Below, piece after piece: positions 20,187 through 31,099 of a stretch of DNA of 48,027 nt. The notes under the pieces are model-generated. The model saw only the letters and a list, made by a program, of their open reading frames with translations. It was not told the DNA's origin and did no database searches. Position 1 is the first letter of the stretch. Each line of letters opens with the position of its first letter. The DNA is from Gammaproteobacteria bacterium (GTDB lineage Bacteria > Pseudomonadota > Gammaproteobacteria > Natronospirales > REEB76): NCBI GenBank assembly GCA_028864905.1, contig JAGWLP010000004.1, positions 1-48,027 on the forward strand, written 5' to 3'. The translations under genes were made by a program, and so were the position numbers.

Positions 20187-22109
20187 TCAGGCCGACTCTC
20201 CGCGGCTCGCAACCTCGCCGGCAAGCCGCCGGGCAAATTCCTCGATTTTGAGGCTGCCCAAGTCGTTGCCGGCGCGGGTACGCACCGCCACGGAACCTGA
20301 TTCCTGCTCCCGGTCGCCCGCCACCAGAAGGTAGGGGACGCGCTGGAGCGTGTGTTCGCGAATTTTAAGGCCGATCTTCTCGTTTCTCAAGTCAGCTTCC
20401 ACCCGAAGCCCCTGATTTTTCAGGATTTCGGTGACTTGGCCTGCATAGTCGTCCTGCCGGCTGGTAATGGTCAGCACCACTGCCTGGACGGGGGCCAGCC
20501 AGACCGGAAAACGGCCGGCATGATGTTCCATGAGGATGCCGAGGAAACGTTCCATGGAGCCCACGATGGCACGGTGCAACATCACCGGCACGTGCCGGGC
20601 ACCGTCTTCGCCGACGTATTCGGCACCCAGGCGGCCCGGCATGGAGAAGTCCACCTGCATGGTGCCCACCTGCCAGGAGCGGCCGATAGAATCCTTCATG
20701 TGATACTCGATTTTCGGTCCATAGAAGGCACCTTCGCCCGGTAGCTCCTGCCACTCTACCCCGCACGCGCGCAGTGCCTGGCGCAGCGCAGCCTCCGCCT
20801 TGTCCCAGACCTCATCGGAACCGATGCGCTGGCTGGCGCTGGGACGCAGGGCGAGTTTTACGCCGATAGCGGGGAAACCGAAGTCTCCGTAGACGCGCAT
20901 TGCCTGGCGGTGAAACGCCACCACTTCGCCCTCGATCTGGTCCTCCGCGCAGAAAATGTGGCCATCGTCCTGCACGAAGCCGCGCACCCGCATCAGCCCA
21001 TGCAGTGCACCGGAGGGCTCATTGCGGATGCAGGAGCCGAACTCACCGTAGCGAATCGGCAGCTCGCGGTAGCTGTGCAGCCCGTGTTTGTACACCAGCA
21101 CGTGGCCCGGACAGTTCATGGGCTTGAGCGCGTAATCGCGATTTTCCGATGCGGTGATAAACATGTTGGCACGATAGTTCCGCCAGTGGCCGGTCTTTTC
21201 CCACAGGCTCTTGTCGAGAATCTGCGGACAGCGGATTTCCTGGTAACCGCTGTCGCGGTACACACCGCGAAGGTATTGCTCCACCGCCTGCCATATCGCC
21301 CAGCCCTTAGCATGCCAGAACACCATGCCGGGCGCTTCTTCCTGGGTGTGGAACAGATCCAGCTCACGGCCGAGACGCCGGTGGTCACGCTTCTCTGCTT
21401 CTTCGAGCCGGGTCAGATATTCGCTGAGCGCTTTCTTGTCCGCCCAAGCCGTGCCGTAGATGCGTTGCAGCATCTCGTTCTTCGAATCACCGCGCCAATA
21501 GGCGCCCGCGACTTTGGTCAGGTGAAACGCCTTGAGGCGTGCGGTGGACGGCACGTGCGGGCCGCGACACAGATCAATGAAATCGCCTTGGCGGTACAGC
21601 GAGATTTCCTCGTTGACAGGGATGCTCGCAATAATCTCCGCCTTGTATTTTTCGCCCATGTCGCGGAAAAACTTGATTGCTGCGTCGCGCGGCATGCTGC
21701 TGCGGCTCACCGGCTGATCCTGGGCCGCGAGCTCCTGCATGCGTTTCTCGATGGCGGCGAGATCCTCTTCGGTGAATGGCCGCTGGTAGGCAAAGTCGTA
21801 ATAGAAGCCATCCTCGATCACCGGACCGATGGTGACCTGGGCTTGCGGAAATAGCTGCTTCACCGCTTGCGCCAGAAGATGCGCCGTGGAATGGCGGATG
21901 ACCTCGAGTCCTTCCGGGTCGCGGTCGGTCACGATAGCGAGCTTGGCGTCATGGCTGATGAGGAACGAGGTGTCCACCAGCCTGCCATCGACTTCGCCGG
22001 CAAGCGCCGCCTTGGCAAGACCAGAGCCTATGCTCGCGGCCACTTCGGCCACGGTTACCGGACGGTCGAACTTTTTCTGGGAGCTGTCGGGGAGTGTAAT
22101 GATGGGCAT
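20187..22109 (-). CDS. thrS: Threonyl-tRNA synthetase
   Basis: [28 protein letters not shown] (TGS domain), [57 protein letters not shown]. Confidence 0.98.
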   Translation of the reverse strand: MPIITLPDSSQKKFDRPVTVAEVAASIGSGLAKAALAGEVDGRLVDTSFLISHDAKLAIVTDRDPEGLEVIRHSTAHLLAQAVKQLFPQAQVTIGPVIEDGFYYDFAYQRPFTEEDLAAIEKRMQELAAQDQPVSRSSMPRDAAIKFFRDMGEKYKAEIIASIPVNEEISLYRQGDFIDLCRGPHVPSTARLKAFHLTKVAGAYWRGDSKNEMLQRIYGTAWADKKALSEYLTRLEEAEKRDHRRLGRELDLFHTQEEAPGMVFWHAKGWAIWQAVEQYLRGVYRDSGYQEIRCPQILDKSLWEKTGHWRNYRANMFITASENRDYALKPMNCPGHVLVYKHGLHSYRELPIRYGEFGSCIRNEPSGALHGLMRVRGFVQDDGHIFCAEDQIEGEVVAFHRQAMRVYGDFGFPAIGVKLALRPSASQRIGSDEVWDKAEAALRQALRACGVEWQELPGEGAFYGPKIEYHMKDSIGRSWQVGTMQVDFSMPGRLGAEYVGEDGARHVPVMLHRAIVGSMERFLGILMEHHAGRFPVWLAPVQAVVLTITSRQDDYAGQVTEILKNQGLRVEADLRNEKIGLKIREHTLQRVPYLLVAGDREQESGSVAVRTRAGNDLGSLKIEEFARRLAGEVASRGESA

Positions 22110-22128
22110 TGCAATCTTCCTTACAGTG

Positions 22129-22149
22129 GCGGCCTATACCAAAGGCCGC
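22129..22149 (-). promoter_or_regulatory. Candidate thrS translational operator: tRNA-Thr anticodon-arm mimic
   Basis: Minus strand GCGGCCT-TTGGTAT-AGGCCGC: perfect 7-bp stem, 7-nt loop U32 U33 G34 G35 U36 A37 U38, 7 nt upstream of the AAGGA SD of thrS. Confidence 0.7.
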
Positions 22150-22185
22150 GTGTTTCGGGTTGGTTAAACTTTACAGTTTGGTATC

Positions 22186-22262
22186 TGGTAGGCGCGATTG
22201 GACTCGAACCAACGACCCCCACCATGTCAAGGTGGTGCTCTAACCAGCTGAGCTACGCGCCT
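22186..22262 (-). tRNA. tRNA-Val (anticodon GAC), CCA encoded
   Basis: AGGCGCGTAGCTCAGCTGGTTAGAGCACCACCTTGACATGGTGGGGGTCGTTGGTTCGAGTCCAATCGCGCCTACCA. Confidence 0.97.
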
Positions 22263-22388
22263 GCAGGGTGCAAACGATACCGGAATGACGCCATAGCGGC
22301 AAGATTTCAGCCGGATGTGTATTCAAAGACCCATGGCGACCGTATGCATGCGACGAATTATATCCAGCAAGCGTGCCGAATCATTCGT

Positions 22389-23327
22389 TTATTGATCATT
22401 CCGATAGGCATCCGTACTCAGATATCTCAGGCCGGAATCAATTATCAGCGTGACCACCGTTACGTCGGGACCGAGCGTCTGGGCAAGCTTGATTGCCGCG
22501 ATGACATTGAGACCGGATGATGTACCTCCGAAGATGCCTTCCTCCCGTGCCAGACGGCGGCACATCCGAATGGACGCCTCTGTGGTATCCGCCAGGACCG
22601 TGTTGACCCGAGTCGGATCCCACAGGGGTGGAACGAAGCCGATGCCGATGCCTTCGATCTTGTGGGAGCCCTTGGGTTTCCCCGACAGCACTGCGGATTC
22701 GGCGGGTTCGGCAGCGGCCAAATAAAGGTCCGGATTGTGCCGGCGCAAGGCCTGCGCCATTCCGAGGAGCGAGTGAGCCGAACCAACCGACTGCACGAAA
22801 GCGTCGACCTTGCCATGCGTTTGTTCCCAAATCTCTTCGCCCAGTGGGTAATAACCCGCGGCGGCATCCCGATTATTGAGCTGGTCGAACCACCAATGCC
22901 CGGGTCTCCGGCTGATCTCACGCGCGGCCTCGATCATGTCTTGCACCAGCTTTGCGGTGATTTGCCTGTTATCGCTGCGGATGCAGGTTATCCGGGCCCC
23001 GAACGCACGCATGGTGCCGATCTTTTCCTCGCTGAAGGCGTCCGAAGTGACGATATGCAGACTGTAGCCTTTCGCTGCACATACCAATGCCAGCGACGCC
23101 CCGGTCGAACCGCCGGTGTACTCGACGACGGTGTCGCCAGGCCGCAAGCGTCCACTGGCTTCAGCCGCTTCGATTGCAGCCTTGGCCATTCGGTCCTTCA
23201 TGTTGCCGGTCGGGTTCGCGCCTTCCAGTTTGACCAGCACGCGCGCGCAGCCGGGTGGTACAACCCGGTGCAGCTGGACGAGCGGCGTGTTGCCTATGGC
23301 CTCGAGAACATTCCGCGCGATAAGCAT
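22389..23327 (-). CDS. PLP-dependent cysteine synthase-family enzyme
   Basis: IGNTPLVQLHRVVPPG...GANPTGNMKDRMA (PLP Lys)...EYTGGSTGASLALVCAAKGY...EGIFGGTSSGLNVIAAIKLAQ. Confidence 0.88.
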   Translation of the reverse strand: MLIARNVLEAIGNTPLVQLHRVVPPGCARVLVKLEGANPTGNMKDRMAKAAIEAAEASGRLRPGDTVVEYTGGSTGASLALVCAAKGYSLHIVTSDAFSEEKIGTMRAFGARITCIRSDNRQITAKLVQDMIEAAREISRRPGHWWFDQLNNRDAAAGYYPLGEEIWEQTHGKVDAFVQSVGSAHSLLGMAQALRRHNPDLYLAAAEPAESAVLSGKPKGSHKIEGIGIGFVPPLWDPTRVNTVLADTTEASIRMCRRLAREEGIFGGTSSGLNVIAAIKLAQTLGPDVTVVTLIIDSGLRYLSTDAYRNDQ

Positions 23328-23433
23328 GGCTCGTTTCTGCACGGTTCCTTGTTGATGTGTGTCAGATACCGCGTACGCAGCGATCGCAAGTGACTGGATT
23401 GCACTTGAAGGTTGGCGCAGTCACGTCCGGGAG

Positions 23434-25467
23434 TCAGCCCGTCTTGACCTCTGGCAGGCCCATGTCAATTTCCTGGATACGGCGGATTTCATCGCGCAGG
23501 CGCGCCGCCTCCTCAAACTCCAGTTCGCGTGCATGCTTGTGCATCTGTTGTTCCAGCTGCTTGATGAGCTTCAGGCGTTTGTCCGGCGTCATGACTTCGT
23601 ATCTGGCGCGCTCTTCGGCGACCTTGAGATAGGTCACTTTGGTTGCACCCGGCGCCGTGCTGCGCGCGCCTTCCAGGACGTCCGCCACGGCCTTGCGGAT
23701 GCCTTGCGGCGTGATGCCATGCTGCTGGTTGTGGGCCATCTGCTTGTCGCGACGCCGGTTGGTCTCGTCCAGTGCGCGCCGCATGGAGCCGGTGACCTGA
23801 TCGGCATACAGGATCGCCTTGCCGTGCACGTTGCGCGCTGCGCGACCGATGGTCTGGATGAGCGAGCCTTCGGAGCGCAGGAAGCCCTCCTTGTCCGCGT
23901 CCAGAATCGCCACCAGCGACACTTCCGGCAGGTCCAGGCCTTCGCGCAGCAAATTGATACCCACGAGTACGTCGAACACGCCGAGTCTGAGATCGCGGAT
24001 AATCTCGGTGCGTTCCACGGTCTCGATGTCCGAGTGCAGATAGCGCACGCGCACCGCCTGTTCGGCAAAGTACTCGGTCAAATCCTCGGCCATGCGCTTG
24101 GTGAGGGTGGTCACGAGTACGCGCTCGTTCTGTGCGGCGCGCGCGCGCACCTCGGAGAGCAGGTCATCCACCTGCGTGCGCGCGGGGCGCACTTCCACTT
24201 CCGGATCCACCAGGCCGGTGGGGCGCACCACCTGCTCCACCGTCCGGTCGGAATGCTGCTTTTCGTAGGGGCCGGGCGTCGCGGAAACGAAGATGATCTG
24301 CGGCGCACGCGCTTCCCATTCCTCGAAACGCAGCGGCCGGTTGTCCAGCGCCGAGGGCAGGCGGAAACCGTATTCCACCAGGGTTTCCTTGCGCGAGCGG
24401 TCGCCGCGGTACATGCCGCCCAACTGCGGGATGGTCACATGGCTCTCGTCCACCACCAGCAGCGCATCAGGCGGCAGATAATCGAACAATGTGGGCGGCG
24501 ATTCGCCGGGCTGCCGGCCCGAGAGATGCCGCGAATAGTTTTCGATGCCGCTGCAGTAACCCACCTCGGCCATCATTTCCAGATCGAAGCGCGTGCGCTG
24601 TTCGAGCCGCTGGGCCTCGACCAGCTTGTTCAGCTGCCGCAGCTCGGCCAGCCGGATTGATAATTCCTTCTTGATGTTCTCCACCGCGTCCAGTACCTTG
24701 TTGCGCGGCGTGACATAGTGGCTTGAGGGATAGACCGTGTAGCGCGGCAGGCTGCGGATCAGGGCCCCGGTCAGCGGATCGAACATCCGCAGGGACTCGA
24801 CCTCGTCGTCAAGCAGCTCGACCCGCAGGGCCTCGCGCTCGGATTCCGCCGGGAAGATGTCGATGACTTCGCCGCGCACGCGATAAGTTCCGGGGTTCAG
24901 CTCCAGCTCGTTGCGGGTATATTGCATCTCCGCCAGCCGGCGCAGCATCTGGCGTTGTTCAATGCGGTCGCCGCGCGACAGGTGCAGCACCATGCTGAGA
25001 TAGGATTCCGGATCACCCAGGCCGTAAATCGCCGACACCGTGGCCACAATCACCGTATCGTGCCGCTCCAGCAGGGCCTTGGTGGCCGACAGGCGCATCT
25101 GCTCGATGTGCTCGTTGATGGAGGCGTCCTTCTCTATATAAGTGTCGCTGGACGGCACGTAGGCTTCCGGCTGGTAATAGTCGTAATAGGAAACGAAGTA
25201 CTCCACCGCGTTGTGCGGGAAGAATGCCTTGAACTCGCCGTAGAGCTGGGCGGCCAGCGTCTTGTTGGGCGCCAGCACCAGCGTCGGCCGCTGCGTGTTC
25301 TGAATCACGCTGGCGACCGAGAAGGTCTTGCCGGAACCGGTTACACCGAGCAGCGTCTGGCGTGCCAGACCGTCGCGCAACCCGCCCGTCAACCTGGCAA
25401 TGGCCTCGCCCTGGTCGCCGGCCGGCGAATACTCGGCCGCCAGCTGGAATTTCGCGTCGTCGTGCAT
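23434..25467 (-). CDS. uvrB: Excinuclease ABC subunit B
   Basis: [65 protein letters not shown]-terminal UVR domain. Confidence 0.98.
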   Translation of the reverse strand: MHDDAKFQLAAEYSPAGDQGEAIARLTGGLRDGLARQTLLGVTGSGKTFSVASVIQNTQRPTLVLAPNKTLAAQLYGEFKAFFPHNAVEYFVSYYDYYQPEAYVPSSDTYIEKDASINEHIEQMRLSATKALLERHDTVIVATVSAIYGLGDPESYLSMVLHLSRGDRIEQRQMLRRLAEMQYTRNELELNPGTYRVRGEVIDIFPAESEREALRVELLDDEVESLRMFDPLTGALIRSLPRYTVYPSSHYVTPRNKVLDAVENIKKELSIRLAELRQLNKLVEAQRLEQRTRFDLEMMAEVGYCSGIENYSRHLSGRQPGESPPTLFDYLPPDALLVVDESHVTIPQLGGMYRGDRSRKETLVEYGFRLPSALDNRPLRFEEWEARAPQIIFVSATPGPYEKQHSDRTVEQVVRPTGLVDPEVEVRPARTQVDDLLSEVRARAAQNERVLVTTLTKRMAEDLTEYFAEQAVRVRYLHSDIETVERTEIIRDLRLGVFDVLVGINLLREGLDLPEVSLVAILDADKEGFLRSEGSLIQTIGRAARNVHGKAILYADQVTGSMRRALDETNRRRDKQMAHNQQHGITPQGIRKAVADVLEGARSTAPGATKVTYLKVAEERARYEVMTPDKRLKLIKQLEQQMHKHARELEFEEAARLRDEIRRIQEIDMGLPEVKTG

Positions 25468-25517
25468 TGGCAATTTCCCGGATGCTTATTTAAGATGATA
25501 GCGCCGTGCCGGATTCC

Positions 25518-26726
25518 ATGGAGATTCCCGTGACTGCTGCCTTGCTTGCGGAGCGCGTGCAGCGCCTGCAGCCCTCGCCTACGCTTGCCGTAACCGCGCG
25601 CGCCGCCGAACTCAAGGCCCAGGGCCGCGACATCATCGGTCTGGGCGCCGGCGAACCGGATTTCGATACGCCGGAACATATAAAGGAAGCCGCGATCCGC
25701 GCCATCCGCACGGGCCAGACCAAGTACACGGCGGTCGGCGGTACGCCCGCCCTGAAGCGCGCGGTCATCGCAAAGTTCCGCCGTGAAAACGGCCTCGATT
25801 ATCAGGCGGACCAGATACTGGTTTCATGTGGCGGCAAGCAGAGCTTTTTCAACCTTTGTCAGGCGTTGCTCAATCCCGGCGATGAAGCGGTCATTCCGGC
25901 GCCCTACTGGGTCAGCTACCCTGAAATAGTGGCGCTCGCCGGCGCCATCCCGATCATGCCCTACGCGGGCCCTGAACAGCACTACAAGCTCCGGCCGGAA
26001 CAGCTGGAACGCGCCATCACGTCACGCACGCGCCTGCTGGTGATCAACAGCCCGTCGAACCCGACAGGCATGGCCTATAGCCGCGCGGAACTCGAGGCCT
26101 TCGGCGCAGTGCTGCACCGGCATCCGCGGGTGTTCATCGCCACCGACGACATGTACGAGCACTGCCAATGGCGCGGCGGGCCCTTCAGCAACATCGTCAT
26201 GGCCTGCCCCGATCTCCATGCGCGCACGCTGGTGCTGAACGGAGTGTCCAAGACCTATGCCATGACCGGCTGGCGCATCGGCTACGCCGGCGGCCCCGCA
26301 TGGCTTATCAATTCCATGACCGATGTGCAGTCGCAGAGCACTTCGAATCCGGCGTCCATGTCACAGGCGGCGGCGGAAGCCGCGTTGACCGGTGATCAGT
26401 CCTGCGTGAGCCGCATGTGCCGCGCCTATGAGGAACGCCATGCTTTCGTTTACCAGCAGTTGCATTCCATGCCCGGCATACGCGTACTGCCGGCCGACGG
26501 CACTTTCTATGCTTTTCCGGATTTGTCCGCGGTGATCGCCAAGCTGAAGCTCGCCGACGACAACGCGCTGGCCGAGCGCCTGCTGAACGACGCGGGTATT
26601 GCACTGGTCGCCGGCAGTGCCTTTGGCGCGCCCGGGCACCTGCGCCTGTCGTTTGCCACCAGCATGCAGAATCTTGAAGCGGCCATGGCGCGCCTGCATG
26701 ATTTCCTGCACAAAGCGGGTGTGTGA
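25518..26726 (+). CDS. Class I aminotransferase (aspartate aminotransferase type)
   Basis: IIGLGAGEPDFDTPEHIKEAAI, SPSNPTGMAYSRAEL, NGVSKTYAMTGWRIGYAGG (PLP Lys). Confidence 0.93.
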   Translation: MEIPVTAALLAERVQRLQPSPTLAVTARAAELKAQGRDIIGLGAGEPDFDTPEHIKEAAIRAIRTGQTKYTAVGGTPALKRAVIAKFRRENGLDYQADQILVSCGGKQSFFNLCQALLNPGDEAVIPAPYWVSYPEIVALAGAIPIMPYAGPEQHYKLRPEQLERAITSRTRLLVINSPSNPTGMAYSRAELEAFGAVLHRHPRVFIATDDMYEHCQWRGGPFSNIVMACPDLHARTLVLNGVSKTYAMTGWRIGYAGGPAWLINSMTDVQSQSTSNPASMSQAAAEAALTGDQSCVSRMCRAYEERHAFVYQQLHSMPGIRVLPADGTFYAFPDLSAVIAKLKLADDNALAERLLNDAGIALVAGSAFGAPGHLRLSFATSMQNLEAAMARLHDFLHKAGV

Positions 26727-26787
26727 CGCACATCGGCGTTGACCCTCCGGAAGCGCTTCATTACCATATGCGCCCTTCCGCCACTGT

Positions 26788-26863
26788 TCCCCGGTAGCTC
26801 AGTTGGTAGAGCGACGGACTGTTAATCCGTTGGTCGCTGGTTCGAGTCCGGCCCGGGGAGCCA
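26788..26863 (+). tRNA. tRNA-Asn (anticodon GTT), CCA encoded
   Basis: TCCCCGGTAGCTCAGTTGGTAGAGCGACGGACTGTTAATCCGTTGGTCGCTGGTTCGAGTCCGGCCCGGGGAGCCA. Confidence 0.98.
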
Positions 26864-26927
26864 ATTTCCGCACGCCCCTGCAATTCCCGGCTGCATGCGC
26901 TTGCCGAAGTCCGGCACTCCAGTCCGC

Positions 26928-27848
26928 ATGACTGCACGCACCAAAATCGGCGTGATCGTGCTGAATTACAATTCAGCCGGCTACACCCTGCGCTGCATCC
27001 AATCCCTGCGTCGGTATACCAGCGCCTCCGCGGATGTCACCGTAGTCGTCGTGGACAACAATTCCGCTCCCGACGACCGAAAGCAAATGGCAACCATCCC
27101 GCAAAGCACGGCCGCCTGCATGTGGTCCGAGCGCAATCTCGGGTTCGCCGGCGGCATGATGCTGGGGGCACGCAGTGTGCAGGCTGATTATTATTTCTTT
27201 CTGAACAATGATTGTGAATTACTGAATGACGTGCTCTCCATCCTCACGCAGTTCATGGAGGCACATGCGGATGCTGCGCTCTGCAGCGCCAGCATGTTCG
27301 ATGCCGATGACCAGCCGCGCTCCAGCTTTGGTTATTTTCCCTCGCTGGCGCTAGCCTGCTTCGGCGCCGGCGTGCTGCGTCTCTTCCAGCCGCGGCGCTA
27401 TCCCCGCCGTCGCAGACTGTATCGAACACCGGTCGAAGTACCGGTGGTCACGGGTGCCGCCCTGTTTGTGCGCGGGACGGTACTCTGGCAGCTGGGCGGC
27501 CTGGATACCGCCTATTTCCTGTATTGCGAGGAAGAAGACTTCGCTTGGCGCGTGCATGCGGCGGGCCACAGGGTGTACCACGTTCCGCAGGCCAGGATAC
27601 GCCACATTGGCGGCGCGAGTTCCAAACGGCCGGAGCTGCAGCTCGCCTTGCAGCGGGAGTATTACATCAGCCTGTTTCGCTATCTGCGCCGGCATCATGG
27701 TGCCGCTTATTCGTTTGTGTTTCGCATCCTGGTCGCCGCCAAGATACTGCGGCGTGCCGTGTTGGGCGGGAAGCCATTCGGCTTGCTGGGTTTCGTGTTG
27801 CGTGGTGCGCCGGAGGACCGGAGTCTGCGCTACCGGCAAAACGAATAA
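26928..27848 (+). CDS. Family 2 glycosyltransferase (rhamnosyltransferase-like); start 26895 possible
   Basis: KIGVIVLNYNSAGYTLRCIQSL, VVVDNNSAPDD, NLGFAGGMMLGA, FFLNNDCELL, VTGAALFVRGTVLWQLGGLD, FLYCEEEDFAWRVHAAGHRVYHVPQARIRHIGGASS. Confidence 0.92.
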   Translation: MTARTKIGVIVLNYNSAGYTLRCIQSLRRYTSASADVTVVVVDNNSAPDDRKQMATIPQSTAACMWSERNLGFAGGMMLGARSVQADYYFFLNNDCELLNDVLSILTQFMEAHADAALCSASMFDADDQPRSSFGYFPSLALACFGAGVLRLFQPRRYPRRRRLYRTPVEVPVVTGAALFVRGTVLWQLGGLDTAYFLYCEEEDFAWRVHAAGHRVYHVPQARIRHIGGASSKRPELQLALQREYYISLFRYLRRHHGAAYSFVFRILVAAKILRRAVLGGKPFGLLGFVLRGAPEDRSLRYRQNE

Positions 27849-27851
27849 CGG

Positions 27852-28187
27852 CTATTCGCCCACCAACTTCAACCCGATGATGCCGATGAGAATGAGCGCG
27901 ACGCAAGCAAGCCGCAGCGCGCTGTGCGAGTCTCCGAACAGCAGGATGCCCAGCACCACCGCGCCCACGGTGCCGATTCCGGTCCACACCGCATAGGCGG
28001 TGCCGATCGGCAGGCTGCGCGCGGCCAAACCGAGCAGGCCCATGCTGGCGATCACGGCCACGGCGGTAAGCATGGAAGGCGCCAAGCGCGTGAAGCCGGC
28101 ACTGTATTTGAGACCGATGGCCCAGGCCACTTCGCACAGGCCCGCCATGATCAGCAATACCCAAGCCACAGACTTGCTCAATTCCAT
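27852..28187 (-). CDS. SMR-family exporter, SugE/Gdx (guanidinium) type
   Basis: [41 protein letters not shown]...[29 protein letters not shown]...IGIIGLKL. Confidence 0.9.
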   Translation of the reverse strand: MELSKSVAWVLLIMAGLCEVAWAIGLKYSAGFTRLAPSMLTAVAVIASMGLLGLAARSLPIGTAYAVWTGIGTVGAVVLGILLFGDSHSALRLACVALILIGIIGLKLVGE

Positions 28188-28207
28188 GGCTGCGTTCTCC
28201 GGCGCAT

Positions 28208-29107
28208 TCAGGACTGGCTGCGGTCCAGCTTGCCACTGAGCGTGCGCAGATAATCCCGGAACGTTTCCCCCAGATCGGCGTGCTTCAGGCCGTATTCGAC
28301 CGTGGCCTGCAGATATCCGAGCTTGCTGCCGCAATCGTAGCGCGTGCCCTCGAACTCACAGGCATACGCTGATTCTTTGGCCAGCAATGCCTGAATGGCA
28401 TCCGTCAACTGGAGCTCGCCGCCCTTGCCCTTGCCGATGTGCTTCAGGCACTCGAAGATTCCCGGCGTCAGCAAATAGCGGCCCACCACTCCCAGCGTGG
28501 ACGGGGCCTGTGCAGGCGCCGGCTTTTCCACGATGCCGCGGATTTCATGCAGCCGCGGCTCCATGGACCGGGGCGTGATGATGCCGTAACGGTTGGTTTC
28601 GCTGCGCGCCACCTGCTCCACACCCACGACACTGCCCGGGTGACGGACATATACATCGCGCATCTGCTGCAAGGCGGAACGGCGCGCGCCGTCAATCAGG
28701 TCGTCGGCCAGCACCACGAAGAAAGGTTCATTGCCGATCACCGGCTCGGCGCACAGCACCGCGTGGCCCAGGCCGAGGGCCTCGGCCTGCCGGATGTACA
28801 CGCAGGTCACGCTGGGCGGCACAATGTTCTGCACCAGTTTCAGTTGCGCCTGCTTGCCGCGCTGCGCCATTTCGGTTTCCAGTTCATAGGCGCGGTCAAA
28901 ATGATCGGAAATCGCGCGTTTGGTACGGCTGGTGACGAATACCAGCACTTCGGCACCCGCCTCGACGGCTTCCTCCACCGCGTACTGGATCAGCGGCTTG
29001 TCCACGATCGGCAGCATTTCCTTGGGGCTGGCTTTGGTGGCCGGGAGAAAGCGCGTCCCCAAGCCGGCCACGGGAAAAACGGCTTTGCGGATGATGATGG
29101 GTTTCAT
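28208..29107 (-). CDS. galU: UTP-glucose-1-phosphate uridylyltransferase
   Basis: [46 protein letters not shown]. Confidence 0.97.
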   Translation of the reverse strand: MKPIIIRKAVFPVAGLGTRFLPATKASPKEMLPIVDKPLIQYAVEEAVEAGAEVLVFVTSRTKRAISDHFDRAYELETEMAQRGKQAQLKLVQNIVPPSVTCVYIRQAEALGLGHAVLCAEPVIGNEPFFVVLADDLIDGARRSALQQMRDVYVRHPGSVVGVEQVARSETNRYGIITPRSMEPRLHEIRGIVEKPAPAQAPSTLGVVGRYLLTPGIFECLKHIGKGKGGELQLTDAIQALLAKESAYACEFEGTRYDCGSKLGYLQATVEYGLKHADLGETFRDYLRTLSGKLDRSQS

Positions 29108-29156
29108 GCAGGAGCGTTCCTTATCATGCGTGAGGCGCGGCCAGGGCCGACTCTGT

Positions 29157-30359
29157 TCAGGTAAGTGGGGCGGCACCCGCCGCCGTAAAGGCTATTTCGT
29201 GGAATGGCATGGTGCGGTTCCAGGTTTTACAGCCCGGACATTGCCAATACAGGGTTTTGCTGCGGAATCCACATTCCTCGCAGCGATAGCGCGGACCGTT
29301 GATCAGCAGCTTGCGCACCGCCAGCTGCAGGGGTTCGAGATCGCGCACCGCGCTCATGCCCTGCTGCTGGCCAAACGCGGCAAACATGTCGTACAGCCCG
29401 CGCAGGCTGGGTTCGCTGCGCAGGTAGTCGGCCACGCACCCGCGCGACACCGGATCATCGAGCTCCGGGTCCATGATGGCGGCAATCGCCAGATAACCCG
29501 ATGCCTTCGGATTGTCGCGCCGCAACTTTTCGGTCACCGCCTGCAGCGATGCCTGGCCATCGAGCTGGCGCGTCACGCGCGCCAGCGCCGGCAATACCTC
29601 GGTGGCGTACCGGATCTCGTGTTCCAGCACCCGGCCGTAGTGCTGGCGGCTGCGTTCCCATTGCTGCTCGGTTTCGTCGATCTGCGCCAGCAGCAGATGG
29701 GCACGCACGCAGTCGGCGTCCTGCGATTGCGCGCGCTTCAGCAGACGCCGTACCAGTGGCAGGTCCTTTGCGGACAGCGCGGTTTGCGCCATTTCGCAGT
29801 AGTACTGGGCGATGGTCTCCTCCTGCGCAGCGCCGTTCAGCGTCTGCAGGCGCCGGCGCATGGCGATGGCCTGATCCCAGTCCTTTTGCTGTTCATAAAG
29901 CGAGATCAGGCTGTGCAGAGCGGATTCCGTATAACCCGGTACGTCGAGCAATTCCAGCAACAGGCTTTCCGCCCGGTCCAGCAGGCCGGCACGCAGATAG
30001 TCCTGCGCCAGTTCGAACAAGGCCTGGGCGCGATGTTCCCGATTGAGGTTGGGCCGCGCAATCAGGTTCTGATGGATGCGGATGGCGCGGTCCACTTCGC
30101 CGCGTCTGCGAAACAGGCTGCCGAGTGCAAAATGCGTTTCCACCGTGTCGGAATCCACCTCGGCCACGCGAATGAAGACTTCCAGCGCTTTGTCGGGCTG
30201 TTCATTCAGCAGGTAATTGAGTCCCTTGAAATATTCGGCACTCACGAACTTGAAGTGCGAAGCGCGCTTGCCGCCCCGCCCCCAATGTGCCAGCAGCCAG
30301 CCGAGCACTGCCGCCGCTACCAGCAGCAGCACGCTGACCACGACCGAGTCAGTGATCAT
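29157..30359 (-). CDS. lapB: LPS assembly protein B (TPR with C-terminal rubredoxin-type metal site)
   Basis: N-terminal TM, TPR repeats (KGLNYLLNEQPDKALEVF), C-terminal YRCEECGFRSKTLYWQCPGCKTWNRT. Confidence 0.95.
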   Translation of the reverse strand: MITDSVVVSVLLLVAAAVLGWLLAHWGRGGKRASHFKFVSAEYFKGLNYLLNEQPDKALEVFIRVAEVDSDTVETHFALGSLFRRRGEVDRAIRIHQNLIARPNLNREHRAQALFELAQDYLRAGLLDRAESLLLELLDVPGYTESALHSLISLYEQQKDWDQAIAMRRRLQTLNGAAQEETIAQYYCEMAQTALSAKDLPLVRRLLKRAQSQDADCVRAHLLLAQIDETEQQWERSRQHYGRVLEHEIRYATEVLPALARVTRQLDGQASLQAVTEKLRRDNPKASGYLAIAAIMDPELDDPVSRGCVADYLRSEPSLRGLYDMFAAFGQQQGMSAVRDLEPLQLAVRKLLINGPRYRCEECGFRSKTLYWQCPGCKTWNRTMPFHEIAFTAAGAAPLT

Positions 30360-30642
30360 GTTTGAGCGGCAGGTTGCGCAGGTTGCGGATTTCCGCTTCC
30401 GCATCGCGCACCGAGCGCTTCAGCCGCCAGGCCTCCCGTTTGAGACGGAAAATGACCAGCAAGCTGCTCAGGATTCCCAGCAGCCAGCCGATAATCGCTG
30501 CCGCGAGCAGCGCCGAGGACAGATGCACCTGCCAGCGGCCGGCGAGGTAATCCAGGGTCACGGTCGAGCCGTTGGCGTAGGCCAGCAGCAGGGCGAGCGC
30601 AAACACACACAGCAGGATGATGACGGCGATCCAACGCAGCAT
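30349..30642 (-). CDS. lapA: LPS assembly protein A
   Basis: MLRWIAVIILLCVFALALLLAYANGSTVTLDYLAG...; upstream of lapB. Confidence 0.9.
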   Translation of the reverse strand: MLRWIAVIILLCVFALALLLAYANGSTVTLDYLAGRWQVHLSSALLAAAIIGWLLGILSSLLVIFRLKREAWRLKRSVRDAEAEIRNLRNLPLKHDH

Positions 30643-30692
30643 GACAGCCAGCTCCGATTACGTCTGGCGACGATAGTCCCCGCGCATGCGTA

Positions 30693-30983
30693 TCAGCCCG
30701 CGAGACTTTCGTTGACCCGGTCGCGCAGATCCTTGCCGGGTTTGAAGTGCGGGACATGCTTGCCGGGCAGGGCCACGGAATCACCGGTCTTGGGGTTGCG
30801 GCCCATGCGCGGCGGGCGGAAGTGCAGGGAAAAACTGCCAAATCCCCGGATTTCAATGCGCCGGCCGGTGGACAGCGCCGCACTCATGTGCTCGAGAATG
30901 GTCTTGACCGCAAGCTCGATATCCTTGCCGGCAAGGTGGCTCTGCTTGCGGGCGATGATCTCGATGAGTTCCGATTTGGTCAT
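30693..30983 (-). CDS. ihfB: Integration host factor subunit beta
   Basis: [70 protein letters not shown]; downstream of rpsA. Confidence 0.95.
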   Translation of the reverse strand: MTKSELIEIIARKQSHLAGKDIELAVKTILEHMSAALSTGRRIEIRGFGSFSLHFRPPRMGRNPKTGDSVALPGKHVPHFKPGKDLRDRVNESLAG

Positions 30984-31099
30984 GACTCAATCATCCGCGC
31001 TGGCACGACTCGCTTCATGTGCTACCCAACCCCCATGCCGCAGGAATCACCTGTCCTGCAGCGCCCGATACGAGTAATCACCCGCACACTTGCATGCAC

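Noticed and set aside
28188-28210. Guanidine (ykkC-type) riboswitch before the Gdx-like gene
   Set aside because: The gene begins only about 20 bp after galU on the same strand, leaving no room for the aptamer.
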